From Corynebacterium meitnerae (GTDB lineage: Bacteria > Actinomycetota > Actinomycetes > Mycobacteriales > Mycobacteriaceae), in assembly GCF_027570075.1 (NCBI RefSeq), contig NZ_JAKMUS010000021.1, positions 1 through 34,049 of the forward strand: 34,049 bases of DNA. The letters run 5' to 3'. The translations under genes and the position numbers were made by a program. Shown in pieces: positions 15,120 to 22,247 of this stretch. The notes below the pieces were generated by a model. It made no database searches. It saw only the letters and a list, made by a program, of their open reading frames with translations, and was not told where the DNA came from. The first letter of the stretch is position 1. Each line of letters opens with the position of its first letter.

Positions 15120-16304
15120 CTAGTACATGCTCATGTAGCCATCCTGCTGCACCGGCTGCTCGTGGCGGTCGCTGATCCAGCGGTACACAAACACCGACAC
15201 CAGCGCGGTCACCGGCGCCATGATGATGGAGGACAGGCCCTGGGTGATCGAGCTAGCAATAGTGCTGATCAGACCGACCACAACCAGTGCACCAAGCACA
15301 CGCCAGTAGTTCGCCTTAACGTCATTGAATGCTGCGGAGAAAGCACCAACCGCATTCGTCCGGCCGTCAATCGCATACAGCGGGATCAGCGCAATGAACG
15401 GGTACAGGAAGATGAAGCCGAACACCACGATCACGGCCAGGAGCACGCCCAGAGCCGGCGACACGGTGGCGATGAGAAGCAGCGGAATTGCCATCAGAAC
15501 AAGACCCACAAGAAGGGTAGCCAGGCCCACCAAAATGTGAACCAAGATACCTTGCGCCCACGGCACATCCTTGAACGCCCTGTCCCATGCCGGTGCCTCA
15601 CCCGCAGCGTCACGCAGCGCAACCTTGGTCATCACAATCTGGAAAACCAACGATGCAATGCCACCGAGGATCGCCAGCACAGCGACCGAAGCAATAGAGC
15701 CTGCGCCCAGTATGAAGTTATCAGGATCAGCCATGATGCCTGCCACCATCGGGGCAATAACAAGCGCCATGCCGACCATCAGGGCCACCATCGGGATCAC
15801 CGACAAGCCCAAGTACACGTGCCACTGACTGGTGAACACACGCTTGAAACCAAACGTCAGTGATTCAATGACTGGTAGCGGACCAGCATTAGTCACCAAC
15901 GGCTGCCCCGACTGCGACCCAGCGTTCGGGTCTACGTAGCCGGAACCGTACGCATCCTGGGAAGCAGACGTGTTGTAAGACTCGTAGGAGCCATACGGGT
16001 TAGCCCCCTGGGCCTGGCCCTGACCGTAATCCTGGCCCTGGTTGTAGCCCTGGTTCTGCCCGTAGCCATAGCCGTAACCCTGATTCTGATTCTGGTTCGG
16101 GTCTTGGCCGTAGCCACCGTTTGCGGATTGGCCGTAATCCTGGCTGTAGCCCTGGCCGTAGGCAGAGCTCTGGTTCTGGTTCGGGTCCTGGCCGTAGCCA
16201 GACTGATCAGCGGGACCGGGCTGCCCGGTGCCCCCTTCATTACCGTTGCCGTTCTGGGAGTACGGGTTGTTGCCGTTGTTGTACGGATCATTCGGTGTTG
16301 TCAT
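15120..16304 (-). CDS. Membrane protein with a Gln/Gly/Tyr/Asn-rich prion-like N-terminus
   Basis: A 394-residue protein. Residues 1-145 are almost only Q, G, Y, N, S and D, with the 9-residue repeat YGQDPNQNQ twice and runs of GYGYGYGQ. This is prion-like low complexity and probably disordered in the cytoplasm. Residues 165-385 contain about six hydrophobic segments resembling the glycerophosphodiesterase-associated or DUF975-type membrane domain. The function is unknown. The start at 16304 is chosen over 16343 because the family-like MTTPNDPY N-terminus begins there. The gene converges with the ABC operon at a 12-bp junction and diverges from the DUF1707 gene. Confidence 0.85.
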   Translation of the reverse strand: MTTPNDPYNNGNNPYSQNGNGNEGGTGQPGPADQSGYGQDPNQNQSSAYGQGYSQDYGQSANGGYGQDPNQNQNQGYGYGYGQNQGYNQGQDYGQGQAQGANPYGSYESYNTSASQDAYGSGYVDPNAGSQSGQPLVTNAGPLPVIESLTFGFKRVFTSQWHVYLGLSVIPMVALMVGMALVIAPMVAGIMADPDNFILGAGSIASVAVLAILGGIASLVFQIVMTKVALRDAAGEAPAWDRAFKDVPWAQGILVHILVGLATLLVGLVLMAIPLLLIATVSPALGVLLAVIVVFGFIFLYPFIALIPLYAIDGRTNAVGAFSAAFNDVKANYWRVLGALVVVGLISTIASSITQGLSSIIMAPVTALVSVFVYRWISDRHEQPVQQDGYMSMY

Positions 16305-16427
16305 GGCCCCCAGAGTAACGAAACTCGAGGAATCACCGCGCACAAAAAACCATCAATATTGCAACGATGTGGCAACAACCCGGTAGCGCAAAAGCCTGCC
16401 AACTAGGGTTTGCCAGGGGATTCTCAC

Positions 16428-16440
16428 TAGTATATGAAGC
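16428..16440 (+). promoter_or_regulatory. -10 element for a leaderless DUF1707 transcript
   Basis: TAGTAT at 16428-16433 is spaced so that transcription would begin at about 16440, at or next to the GTG start codon at 16441. No ribosome site is visible, which fits a leaderless mRNA. Confidence 0.5.
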
Positions 16441-17082
16441 GTGAACAACCAGCCAGAAAATACGCCAGCATCAAAACTTGAGCTGCGTTTATCCGACACC
16501 GACCGGGCCGACGCGTTCTCCCGGCTCACTTTCGCCTACGGCGAAGGCCGGCTGGATCTGACTGAGTATGACCGCCGCTGCGACGCCGTCGCGGAAGCCA
16601 CCACCCACCGCGATCTCCTCCCGCTGTTCCGGGACCTCCCCGCGCAGCACACTGCCGGAACACCAGCCGTGCAGTCCAACAAGGTTGAGGTGTATACCCG
16701 CAGCGAAATCGAGCAATCCCGCGCCAGTGGCCAGCGCACCCGCATGGGTATCTTCAGCCTGGGATCGATTGGCACCATCGCACTCACCTCAGTGGCCGGT
16801 CAAGCCGGCTACCCGGGGATCGGCGCCCTCATCTTCCTCATCATCCCCACCCTGTTCATCCTGCTTTATGTCATGCGGGTCGGGCCGGACAGCTGGTACA
16901 CACCCAGCCCACGGCAGATCGAGCGTGAACGGCTGCGCGAAATTCAGGCGGAACGCCGCGTAGAAGAGGAACGCAGAAAGGCACTGCGCGCCGCGAAACG
17001 CGACGAACTAACCGGCTCCGCGATGGATCTGGCGAAGAAGACCCTTGATAGATACAAAATGAACCGCATGTCAGACGAGTAG
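16441..17082 (+). CDS. DUF1707 domain membrane protein
   Basis: A 213-residue protein. Residues 13-66 match the DUF1707 (SHOCT-like) module: LRLSDTDRADAFSRLTFAYGEGRLDLTEYDRRCDAVAEATTHRDLLPLFRDLP. This module is common at the N-termini of actinobacterial membrane proteins. Two hydrophobic segments follow at about residues 102-143 (SLGSIGTIALTSVAG and GIGALIFLIIPTLFILLYVM). The C-terminal 60 residues form a charged helix rich in Arg and Glu, probably a coiled coil. The function is unknown. The GTG start is supported by a leaderless promoter. The gene runs up to alaT, only 1-10 bp away, so they may be cotranscribed. Confidence 0.85.
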   Translation: MNNQPENTPASKLELRLSDTDRADAFSRLTFAYGEGRLDLTEYDRRCDAVAEATTHRDLLPLFRDLPAQHTAGTPAVQSNKVEVYTRSEIEQSRASGQRTRMGIFSLGSIGTIALTSVAGQAGYPGIGALIFLIIPTLFILLYVMRVGPDSWYTPSPRQIERERLREIQAERRVEEERRKALRAAKRDELTGSAMDLAKKTLDRYKMNRMSDE

Positions 17083-17092
17083 GATGACCCCT

Positions 17093-18358
17093 ATGACCGA
17101 GCAACCCGAGACGAAATCTTCCCCCCGCATCAAAAAGCACCGCCACTTTGACCAGGCGGACAAGCTCAAAGGCGTAGCGTATGACCTCCGCGGTCCCGTT
17201 GCGGCGACGGCGGAGGAGATGGAGCGCGACGGCCACTCCATCCTCAAGCTGAACACCGGCAACCCGGCGATTTTCGGCTTCGACGCACCGGACGTAATCA
17301 TGCGCGACATGATCGCGGCGCTGCCAACGTCCCAGGGTTACACCACCTCCAAGGGCATCATCCCGGCGCGCCGTGCTGTGGTGACGCGCTACGAGGAGAT
17401 CGACGGCTTCCCAGACTTTGACATCGACGATGTCTACCTCGGCAACGGCGTCTCCGAGCTCATCTCCATGACCACCCAGGCGCTGCTCAACAACGGCGAT
17501 GAGGTCCTCATCCCCTCCCCCGACTACCCGCTGTGGACCGCCGCGACCTCCCTCGCCGGTGGCAAGCCCGTCCACTACGTGTGCGACGAGGAGGACAACT
17601 GGAACCCGTCCCTCGAGGACATCCGCTCCAAGATCACCCCGCGCACCAAAGCCATCGTGGTGATCAACCCGAACAACCCAACAGGCGCGGTGTACTCCAA
17701 GGAGGTCCTCGAAGGCCTCGCCGCCATCGCGCGCGAGCATGAGCTCATGGTGCTTTCCGACGAAATCTACGACCGCGTTCTCTACGACGACGCCGTCCAC
17801 TACTCCATGGCCGCCATCGCCCCCGACCTCGTGACCTGTACTTTTAATGGCCTGTCCAAGGCTTACCGCGTGTGTGGTTACCGCGCTGGCTGGATGGTCA
17901 TCACCGGTCCGCGTCGTCGCGCCACCGGCTTCATCGAGGGCCTGGATCTGCTCGCCGGCACCCGCCTGTGCGCGAATGTTCCTGGCCAGCACGCCATTCA
18001 GGTGGCACTTGGTGGCCGCCAGTCCATCTACGCTCTCACCGGCGAAGGTGGCCGCTTGAAGGAGCAGCGCGACATCACCGTGAAGAAGCTCCGCGAGATC
18101 CCCGGCGTCTCCGTGGTTGAGCCAAAGGGCGCGATGTACGCGTTCCCGAAGATTGACCTGGACATGTACCAGATCCACGACGATGAACGCTTCATGCTCG
18201 ACCTTCTCAAGAGCGAGAAGATCCTCATGGTCGGCGGCTCCGGCTTCAACTACCCGACGCCTGACCACTTCCGCATTGTCACCCTGCCGTGGGCGTCCCA
18301 GCTGGAGAATGCCATCGAGCGCCTGGGTAACTTCCTCTCGGATTACCACCAGCACTAG
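17093..18358 (+). CDS. alaT: Alanine aminotransferase AlaT (class I PLP aminotransferase)
   Basis: A 421-residue aminotransferase that makes alanine from pyruvate and glutamate. It closely resembles the C. glutamicum AlaT sequence as I recall it, including LKLNTGNPAIFGFDAPDVIM and SQGYTTSKGIIPARRAVV. NPNNPTGAVYSKEVLE is a PLP-site signature. The Schiff-base lysine is K256 in NGLSKAYRVCGYRAGW, and Arg near the end (FRIVTLPW) binds the substrate carboxylate. The start at 17093 is preferred because AGGA at 17081-17084 lies 8 nt ahead. ATG at 17084 would add three residues and overlap that ribosome site. It is possibly cotranscribed with the DUF1707 gene. Confidence 0.94.
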   Translation: MTEQPETKSSPRIKKHRHFDQADKLKGVAYDLRGPVAATAEEMERDGHSILKLNTGNPAIFGFDAPDVIMRDMIAALPTSQGYTTSKGIIPARRAVVTRYEEIDGFPDFDIDDVYLGNGVSELISMTTQALLNNGDEVLIPSPDYPLWTAATSLAGGKPVHYVCDEEDNWNPSLEDIRSKITPRTKAIVVINPNNPTGAVYSKEVLEGLAAIAREHELMVLSDEIYDRVLYDDAVHYSMAAIAPDLVTCTFNGLSKAYRVCGYRAGWMVITGPRRRATGFIEGLDLLAGTRLCANVPGQHAIQVALGGRQSIYALTGEGGRLKEQRDITVKKLREIPGVSVVEPKGAMYAFPKIDLDMYQIHDDERFMLDLLKSEKILMVGGSGFNYPTPDHFRIVTLPWASQLENAIERLGNFLSDYHQH

Positions 18359-18377
18359 AACGTCGTGGCTCTCGAGC

Positions 18378-18397
18378 GCGCTATATGCGCTATATAG
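18378..18397. repeat. Tandem GCGCTATAT repeat after alaT
   Basis: GCGCTATAT occurs twice in direct succession, and CTATAT-N5-ATATAG forms an inverted repeat within the same stretch. It lies about 20 bp after the alaT stop and could act as a weak terminator hairpin or a protein site. No T-tract follows. Confidence 0.4.
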
Positions 18398-18411
18398 TGC
18401 AAATTGAGGTC

Positions 18412-18550
18412 CGGACAAATGTGTCCGTTTCTAGCTGGCTATGCCCTTTACGCTGAGAAAACGGGCTCCGTTGATGCGGACGCACAGTGTGTCCGCATTG
18501 AAAACTTGCCCTGACCTGCGCCGCAGACACCAAACGGACACATTTGTCCG
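18412..18550. repeat. Three CGGAC/GTCCG palindromes between convergent genes
   Basis: Site A, CGGACA-AATG-TGTCCG (18412-18427), and site C, CGGACA-CATT-TGTCCG (18535-18550), are exact reverse complements of each other. Including flanks they share the 19-mer CGGACAAATGTGTCCGTTT (18412-18430, and inverted at 18532-18550). Site B, at 18475-18497, has TGCGGAC and GTCCGCA arms around 9 bp. They lie in the 288-bp gap between the 3' ends of alaT and ugd, where no promoter is expected. I see no convincing gene in this gap. Confidence 0.65.
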
Positions 18551-18585
18551 CATGCTCTGGCGACATACCTTCCGCGCCGTCGCCG

Positions 18586-18639
18586 GAACTCTCTCACCTG
18601 AATTCCTTAGCCGGAAATTCCTCGTCAGAGTGAGAGTTC
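18586..18639. terminator. Long imperfect hairpin before the ugd 3' end
   Basis: GAACTCTCTCAC (18586-18597) pairs with GTGAGAGTTC (18630-18639) with one bulge pair. Inside it AATTCC (18601-18606) faces GGAAATT (18613-18619). The place between two converging genes suits a bidirectional terminator, but there is no T-tract. Confidence 0.35.
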
Positions 18640-18646
18640 TTGGCTG

Positions 18647-19984
18647 TTAGAGAGAGCGGCCGAGGGCGTGGAGTTCCCAGCCAGCGGAGTGCCAGGTGGG
18701 GACGGGGAGGACGTTGCGGGCGTCGATAAGCGTCTTGCTTTCAACGAGCTGACCTGCATGTTCTGGATCGAGCTGCCTGAACTCATCCCACTCGGTGGCG
18801 AGGATCACGAGCTCGGCGTCAGCGAGTGCATCGTCGAGCGAATCCGCATAATCCAACGTGGGGAAGACCCTGCGCGCGTTGTCCATTGCCTCCGGGTCAT
18901 AAACGCGCACGGAAGCGCCAGCGAGATTGAGCTGGCCGGCGACCGCGAGGGCGGGCGAATCGCGCACGTCATCCGAGTTCGGCTTGAACGCCGCACCGAG
19001 CACCGTGATGCGGCGGCCGATGAGAGATCCGAGGATCTCGCGCGACAGATCAACAACGCGCTCGCGGCGGCGCATGTTGATCGCATCAACCTCGCGAAGG
19101 AAGGTCAAGGCCTGGTCAGCGCCGAGTTCGCCAGCGCGGGCCATGAATGCGCGGATGTCCTTCGGCAGGCAGCCGCCGCCGAAACCGAGACCGGCGCCGA
19201 GGAATTTGCGGCCGATGCGTTCGTCGTGGCCGATGGCGTCGGCAAGCTGAGTGACATCAGCGCCGACGATTTCGCAGACCTCGGAGACCGCATTGATGAA
19301 GGAGATCTTCGTGGCCAGAAACGCGTTGGCGGAGACTTTGACCAGCTCAGCGGTCTGGAGGTCGGTCACGATGAACGGGGTGCTGTCCGCAAGCGGCGTG
19401 GCGTAGACCTCGCGGGCGATCTCTTCGGCGCGGCTTTCGGTGCTATTGGTGCTTCGGACGCCGAGGACGATGCGGTCCGGCGTGATCGTGTCATTGACCG
19501 CGTAGCCCTCGCGGAGGAACTCGGGGTTCCAGGCGATCTCGAGGGTGGCGTTGTCGCCGATGAGCTTGTTTGCTCGCTCTTGCAGCGCCTGAGCAGTGCC
19601 AACGGGCACCGTGGACTTGCCGAAGATCACATGATCGCCCTGCAAATGGGGCGCGAGGCTGTCCACCGCCGCCTCAACGTAGGTGGTGTCCGCCGCGTAG
19701 CTGCCGCGCTGCTGCGGCGTGCCCACGCCAATGAAGTGGACGTTGGCGAACTCGGCAGCCTCTTTGTAATCCGTGGTGAAACGCAGGCGGCCATTCGCGA
19801 TGTTCCGCTCCAGCACCTCCGGCAAACCCGGCTCAAAGAACGGGACCTTGCCCGCCTTCAAAGCGTCGATTTTTGCCTGGTCAACATCAATTCCCAGGAC
19901 CTCGTGGCCGAGCTCCGCCATGCAAGCGGCGTGCGTCGCGCCGAGGTAACCGGTGCCAATCACAGTCATGCGCATACCGGCCAT
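18647..19984 (-). CDS. ugd: UDP-glucose 6-dehydrogenase
   Basis: A 445-residue enzyme that oxidises UDP-glucose to UDP-glucuronate with NAD. The Rossmann motif GTGYLGATHAACMAELGHEV is at the N-terminus. The catalytic cysteine is C272 in GGGCLPKDIRAF. The C-terminal UDP-binding domain is present (RRITVLGAAFKPNSDDVRDSPAL). The length is normal. The start at 19984 is supported by AGGGG 6-7 nt upstream; ATG codons at 19975 and 19969 are alternatives. UDP-glucuronate feeds glycolipids and envelope sugars in corynebacteria. The gene converges with alaT across the palindrome-rich gap. Confidence 0.94.
   Translation of the reverse strand: MAGMRMTVIGTGYLGATHAACMAELGHEVLGIDVDQAKIDALKAGKVPFFEPGLPEVLERNIANGRLRFTTDYKEAAEFANVHFIGVGTPQQRGSYAADTTYVEAAVDSLAPHLQGDHVIFGKSTVPVGTAQALQERANKLIGDNATLEIAWNPEFLREGYAVNDTITPDRIVLGVRSTNSTESRAEEIAREVYATPLADSTPFIVTDLQTAELVKVSANAFLATKISFINAVSEVCEIVGADVTQLADAIGHDERIGRKFLGAGLGFGGGCLPKDIRAFMARAGELGADQALTFLREVDAINMRRRERVVDLSREILGSLIGRRITVLGAAFKPNSDDVRDSPALAVAGQLNLAGASVRVYDPEAMDNARRVFPTLDYADSLDDALADAELVILATEWDEFRQLDPEHAGQLVESKTLIDARNVLPVPTWHSAGWELHALGRSL
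18721..18731 (-). repeat. Dispersed word GCTTATCGACG, copy 5
   Basis: Inside ugd, read on its coding strand as L-I-D (T-L-I-D-A). Confidence 0.8.
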
Positions 19985-20149
19985 TATGACCCCTGCTGGG
20001 AGGTTGCGCAGGGTGAGTGCGAGAAGGCGTTCGAGAAACCTGACGCTTTGTGCAGGAGTCGGTATTAAAGGCGCAGGTGGCGGACAACCGCTTGGAAGAA
20101 ATCTCGACTGTGGGGGAACCGAACGAGAGTTTCAGCAGTCTAAGTGAGT

Positions 20150-21178
20150 ATGAACAAACTTATTTTTCCGAAAGTCCACGACTCCATGGACATCACTTAC
20201 CTCGTACAGGGCCATCTACACCCGGCGGATGTTCCCGGCTCGGGCCAACACGCATCAGCTAAGTACCTGGCCTCAGGGTTTGCGCCCCGTCCTCCTGCGA
20301 TCACCCGATCAGAAGCTCAAGCCCACCCACGCGGCCGGGGTTTCGCGGTGCCTGCAAACCTTCGTGCCATCGCCCAATCCCTGGAGCATCCACAATGTGC
20401 AATTGCGGGGACTAGCGCGCTAGCGCTCTATGGCGTGCCTTACCTAGTGGATTCATGTGACACCACGCTCAACTCACCCACCTACAAGCGAGAAGACACC
20501 GGTGTCATAGTGAGGCGGCGAGAGACTCGCACCCCTTGGAATGTCACTTGGCGTGGCATTGACCTGCCTATAAGTGAGCCACATGAAGCCGTGGCGGAAG
20601 CATTGCAAGACATTCGTGCGGGATTTCACATGTGGCCCAGGCCTCGCTGGATCACCGACGGCCCCACCTACTGGGCCGTCATGCTCATTGACGCTGCCTG
20701 CCACCGTCTCTCCCTCTCCCCAGCGCAGCTGCTCAAGGCATCACACTACCGAGTGAATAAACGATGGATGACCCAAGCAATGCGCCTGTCCAGCCCGCTC
20801 GCAGAGTCTCCGAAGGAGACCGAAATGCGTCTCATGTGCATGGCGGTTCTGGGCCACCTTCCGTTAGCTTTCCGGCCGCAGTGGGATTACATCGTGGATG
20901 CACTCGCACCATTGAAACTCCAGCTTGTGGAGCAAATGCCGGTCACATTGGACAACCAACTTGTCACCGTGTTTGACCTGGCTATCCCAGAGCTGAGAAT
21001 TGCTCTGATGTATGACGGGGAACACCATCTCGCTAGAAGTCAGCGCGATAAAGACTTTGACATCAACCTTGAATGCCAACTGCAGGGCTGGACTGTTCTG
21101 AGATTCTCCGCAGGGACGCTGCGGAAGCTGCCCTGGATCCTATTCAGGGCAGTGCAAGCAGCAAGAAAAGTGGGCTGA
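20150..21178 (+). CDS. AbiEi/DUF559-like protein with Vsr-type nuclease fold
   Basis: A 342-residue protein of a type common in actinobacteria. Residues 60-200 resemble the AbiEi antitoxin-like region (CAIAGTSALALYGVPYL, then a strand-rich part with RRRETRTPW). The last 90 residues resemble a DUF559/Vsr PD-(D/E)XK domain: FDLAIPELRIALMYDGEHH, then RDKDFDINLECQLQGWTVLRFSA. In typical members the residue before YDG is Glu (IEYDG); here it is Met, so nuclease activity may be lost. A GTG at 20144 is an alternative start. The base composition looks more AT-rich than that of neighbours, suggesting a distinct history. No toxin partner is adjacent. The function is unknown. Confidence 0.75.
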   Translation: MNKLIFPKVHDSMDITYLVQGHLHPADVPGSGQHASAKYLASGFAPRPPAITRSEAQAHPRGRGFAVPANLRAIAQSLEHPQCAIAGTSALALYGVPYLVDSCDTTLNSPTYKREDTGVIVRRRETRTPWNVTWRGIDLPISEPHEAVAEALQDIRAGFHMWPRPRWITDGPTYWAVMLIDAACHRLSLSPAQLLKASHYRVNKRWMTQAMRLSSPLAESPKETEMRLMCMAVLGHLPLAFRPQWDYIVDALAPLKLQLVEQMPVTLDNQLVTVFDLAIPELRIALMYDGEHHLARSQRDKDFDINLECQLQGWTVLRFSAGTLRKLPWILFRAVQAARKVG

Positions 21179-21189
21179 AATAGCGGCTT

Positions 21190-21265
21190 CGAGAAATCTC
21201 GCACACTCTCCGTTTGCAGAACTTAAAAGGGCAGGTCGCGGAAAAGGGGATGTGAGAAATCTCGG
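21190..21265. repeat. Paired GAGAAATCTCG palindromes
   Basis: CGAGAAATCTCG (21190-21201) and TGAGAAATCTCGG (21253-21265) lie 63 bp apart in the gap between the AbiEi-like gene and dcd. Related copies occur at 20097-20106 (AGAAATCTCG) and, inverted, at 22202-22212. The role is unknown; the core can fold as a 5-bp hairpin. Confidence 0.5.
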
Positions 21266-21287
21266 ATGGGGCCAGTCCGCTTTGGCC

Positions 21288-21851
21288 CTAGCGGAAGTTC
21301 AGGTACGCCTTCGACGGGGTCGGGCCGCGCTGACCTTGGTACTTTGAGCCGAGCTTGCTGGAGCCGTACGGGGTTTGGGCCGGGGAGCTCATCTTGAACA
21401 GGGCCAGCTGGCCAACCTTCATGCCTGGCCAGAGGGTGATCGGCAGGTTGGCCACGTTGGAAAGCTCCAGGGTGATGTGGCCGGAGAAGCCTGGGTCGAT
21501 GAAGCCTGCGGTGGAGTGGGTCAATAGTCCCAGGCGGCCGAGGGAGGATTTGCCTTCGAGGCGGCCGGCGAGGTCGTCGGGAAGCGTGAAGTGCTCAAGC
21601 GTCGCAGCGAGGACGAACTCGCCGGGGTGCAGCACAAACGGTTCACCTTCGGGCACCGCGACCTCGGTGGTGAGGTCCGGCATTTCTTCCTTGGGGTCGA
21701 TGTGCGTGTATTTCGAGTTGTTGAACACACGGAAGAGGTTGTCAATCCGCACGTCGATGCTCGATGGCTGAATCAGATCAGCATCGAATGGGTCGATCTG
21801 AAGGCGGTCGGCCTCGATGGCGGAGGAAATGTCACGATCTGAAAGAAGCAC
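21288..21851 (-). CDS. dcd: dCTP deaminase (probably bifunctional, dUMP-forming)
   Basis: A 187-residue trimeric deaminase of the Dcd/dUTPase fold. Conserved stretches are [18 protein letters not shown], the phosphate-binding [34 protein letters not shown], with the catalytic Glu in ITLELSN, and the C-terminal [14 protein letters not shown]. The length and the [16 protein letters not shown] motif resemble the mycobacterial bifunctional Dcd-Dut, which makes dUMP directly from dCTP. The start is a GTG at 21851. TAAGAT on the minus strand (21863-21858) places transcription start at that codon, so the mRNA is probably leaderless. Confidence 0.94.
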   Translation of the reverse strand: MLLSDRDISSAIEADRLQIDPFDADLIQPSSIDVRIDNLFRVFNNSKYTHIDPKEEMPDLTTEVAVPEGEPFVLHPGEFVLAATLEHFTLPDDLAGRLEGKSSLGRLGLLTHSTAGFIDPGFSGHITLELSNVANLPITLWPGMKVGQLALFKMSSPAQTPYGSSKLGSKYQGQRGPTPSKAYLNFR

Positions 21852-21922
21852 AAGCCAATCTTAACCCCGAGCATTTGGGGGCATACGGGGTGGCGGTGTT
21901 ACGATGTTCCCCGCTGCATTCA

Positions 21923-21941
21923 TTGTGATTCTTTGTGATTC
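21923..21941 (+). repeat. Tandem TTGTGATTC repeat ahead of tRNA-Gly
   Basis: TTGTGATTC occurs at 21923-21931 and 21933-21941, a 10-bp period equal to one helical turn. It lies between a probable tRNA promoter (TGTTACGAT, -10 TACGAT at 21900-21905) and the tRNA, or could itself be a protein site. Confidence 0.45.
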
Positions 21942-21952
21942 ATCGCAGCTGC

Positions 21953-22026
21953 GCCGGCGTAGTTTAGTGGTAGAACATCAGCTTCCCAAGCTGAGAGTGC
22001 GAGTTCGATTCTCGTCGCCGGCTCCA
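21953..22026 (+). tRNA. tRNA-Gly (anticodon CCC)
   Basis: A full cloverleaf can be drawn. Acceptor arms GCCGGCG (21953-21959) and CGCCGGC (22016-22022) pair perfectly. The D-arm contains AGTGGTAGA, the anticodon stem TCAGC/GCTGA encloses the loop TTCCCAA with anticodon CCC, and the T-arm has GAGTTCGATTCTC. The discriminator T is followed by an encoded CCA at 22024-22026. It reads GGG codons. Confidence 0.96.
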
Positions 22027-22088
22027 ATTGGGGGCTTGACAGGTGCGTGTTCAAGGGGGAATTCACGCCTCTTGAGCTTGGAGCTAAA

Positions 22089-22178
22089 CCCCGCTATTTA
22101 GAACCCGATATTCGGCATTTTTAGCTGGTTATCGGGCTCTAGGTAGCGGGGTCTAACTATCGGGATTTAGGTAGCCGG
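22089..22178 (+). repeat. Long hairpin with an alternative 3' partner after tRNA-Gly
   Basis: The left arm at 22089-22110 begins CCCCGCTA and ends CCCGATA; the right arm at 22130-22151 begins TATCGGG and ends TAGCGGGG. They pair over 22 positions with one A-C mismatch and two G-U pairs around a 19-nt loop. A second TATCGGG...TAGGTAGCCGG copy at 22158-22178 repeats the right arm and could compete for the left arm. No T-tract follows. It may be a tRNA-operon terminator, an intergenic repeat or a regulatory RNA. Confidence 0.6.
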
Positions 22179-22232
22179 TTCACACGGGCAGCGTCCCGGT
22201 CAGATTTCTCGGACGCGCCCCCAGCGCGCGGT

Positions 22233-22240
22233 GCTACCGT
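22233..22240 (+). promoter_or_regulatory. Extended -10 for a leaderless hydrolase mRNA
   Basis: The extended -10 reads TGCTACCGT, with TACCGT at 22235-22240. Its spacing puts transcription start at 22247-22248, on a GTG codon in frame with the hydrolase. Confidence 0.5.
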
Positions 22241-22247
22241 GGCGCGT

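Noticed and set aside
18441..18650. Possible 69-residue small protein in the alaT-ugd gap
   Set aside because: There is no ribosome site or promoter, it is Arg-rich without a domain, and the palindromes lie within it. The DNA looks structural rather than coding.
21953..22178. Phage or island attachment site at the tRNA-Gly 3' end
   Set aside because: I found no second copy of the tRNA 3' end and no integrase or phage gene in the window.
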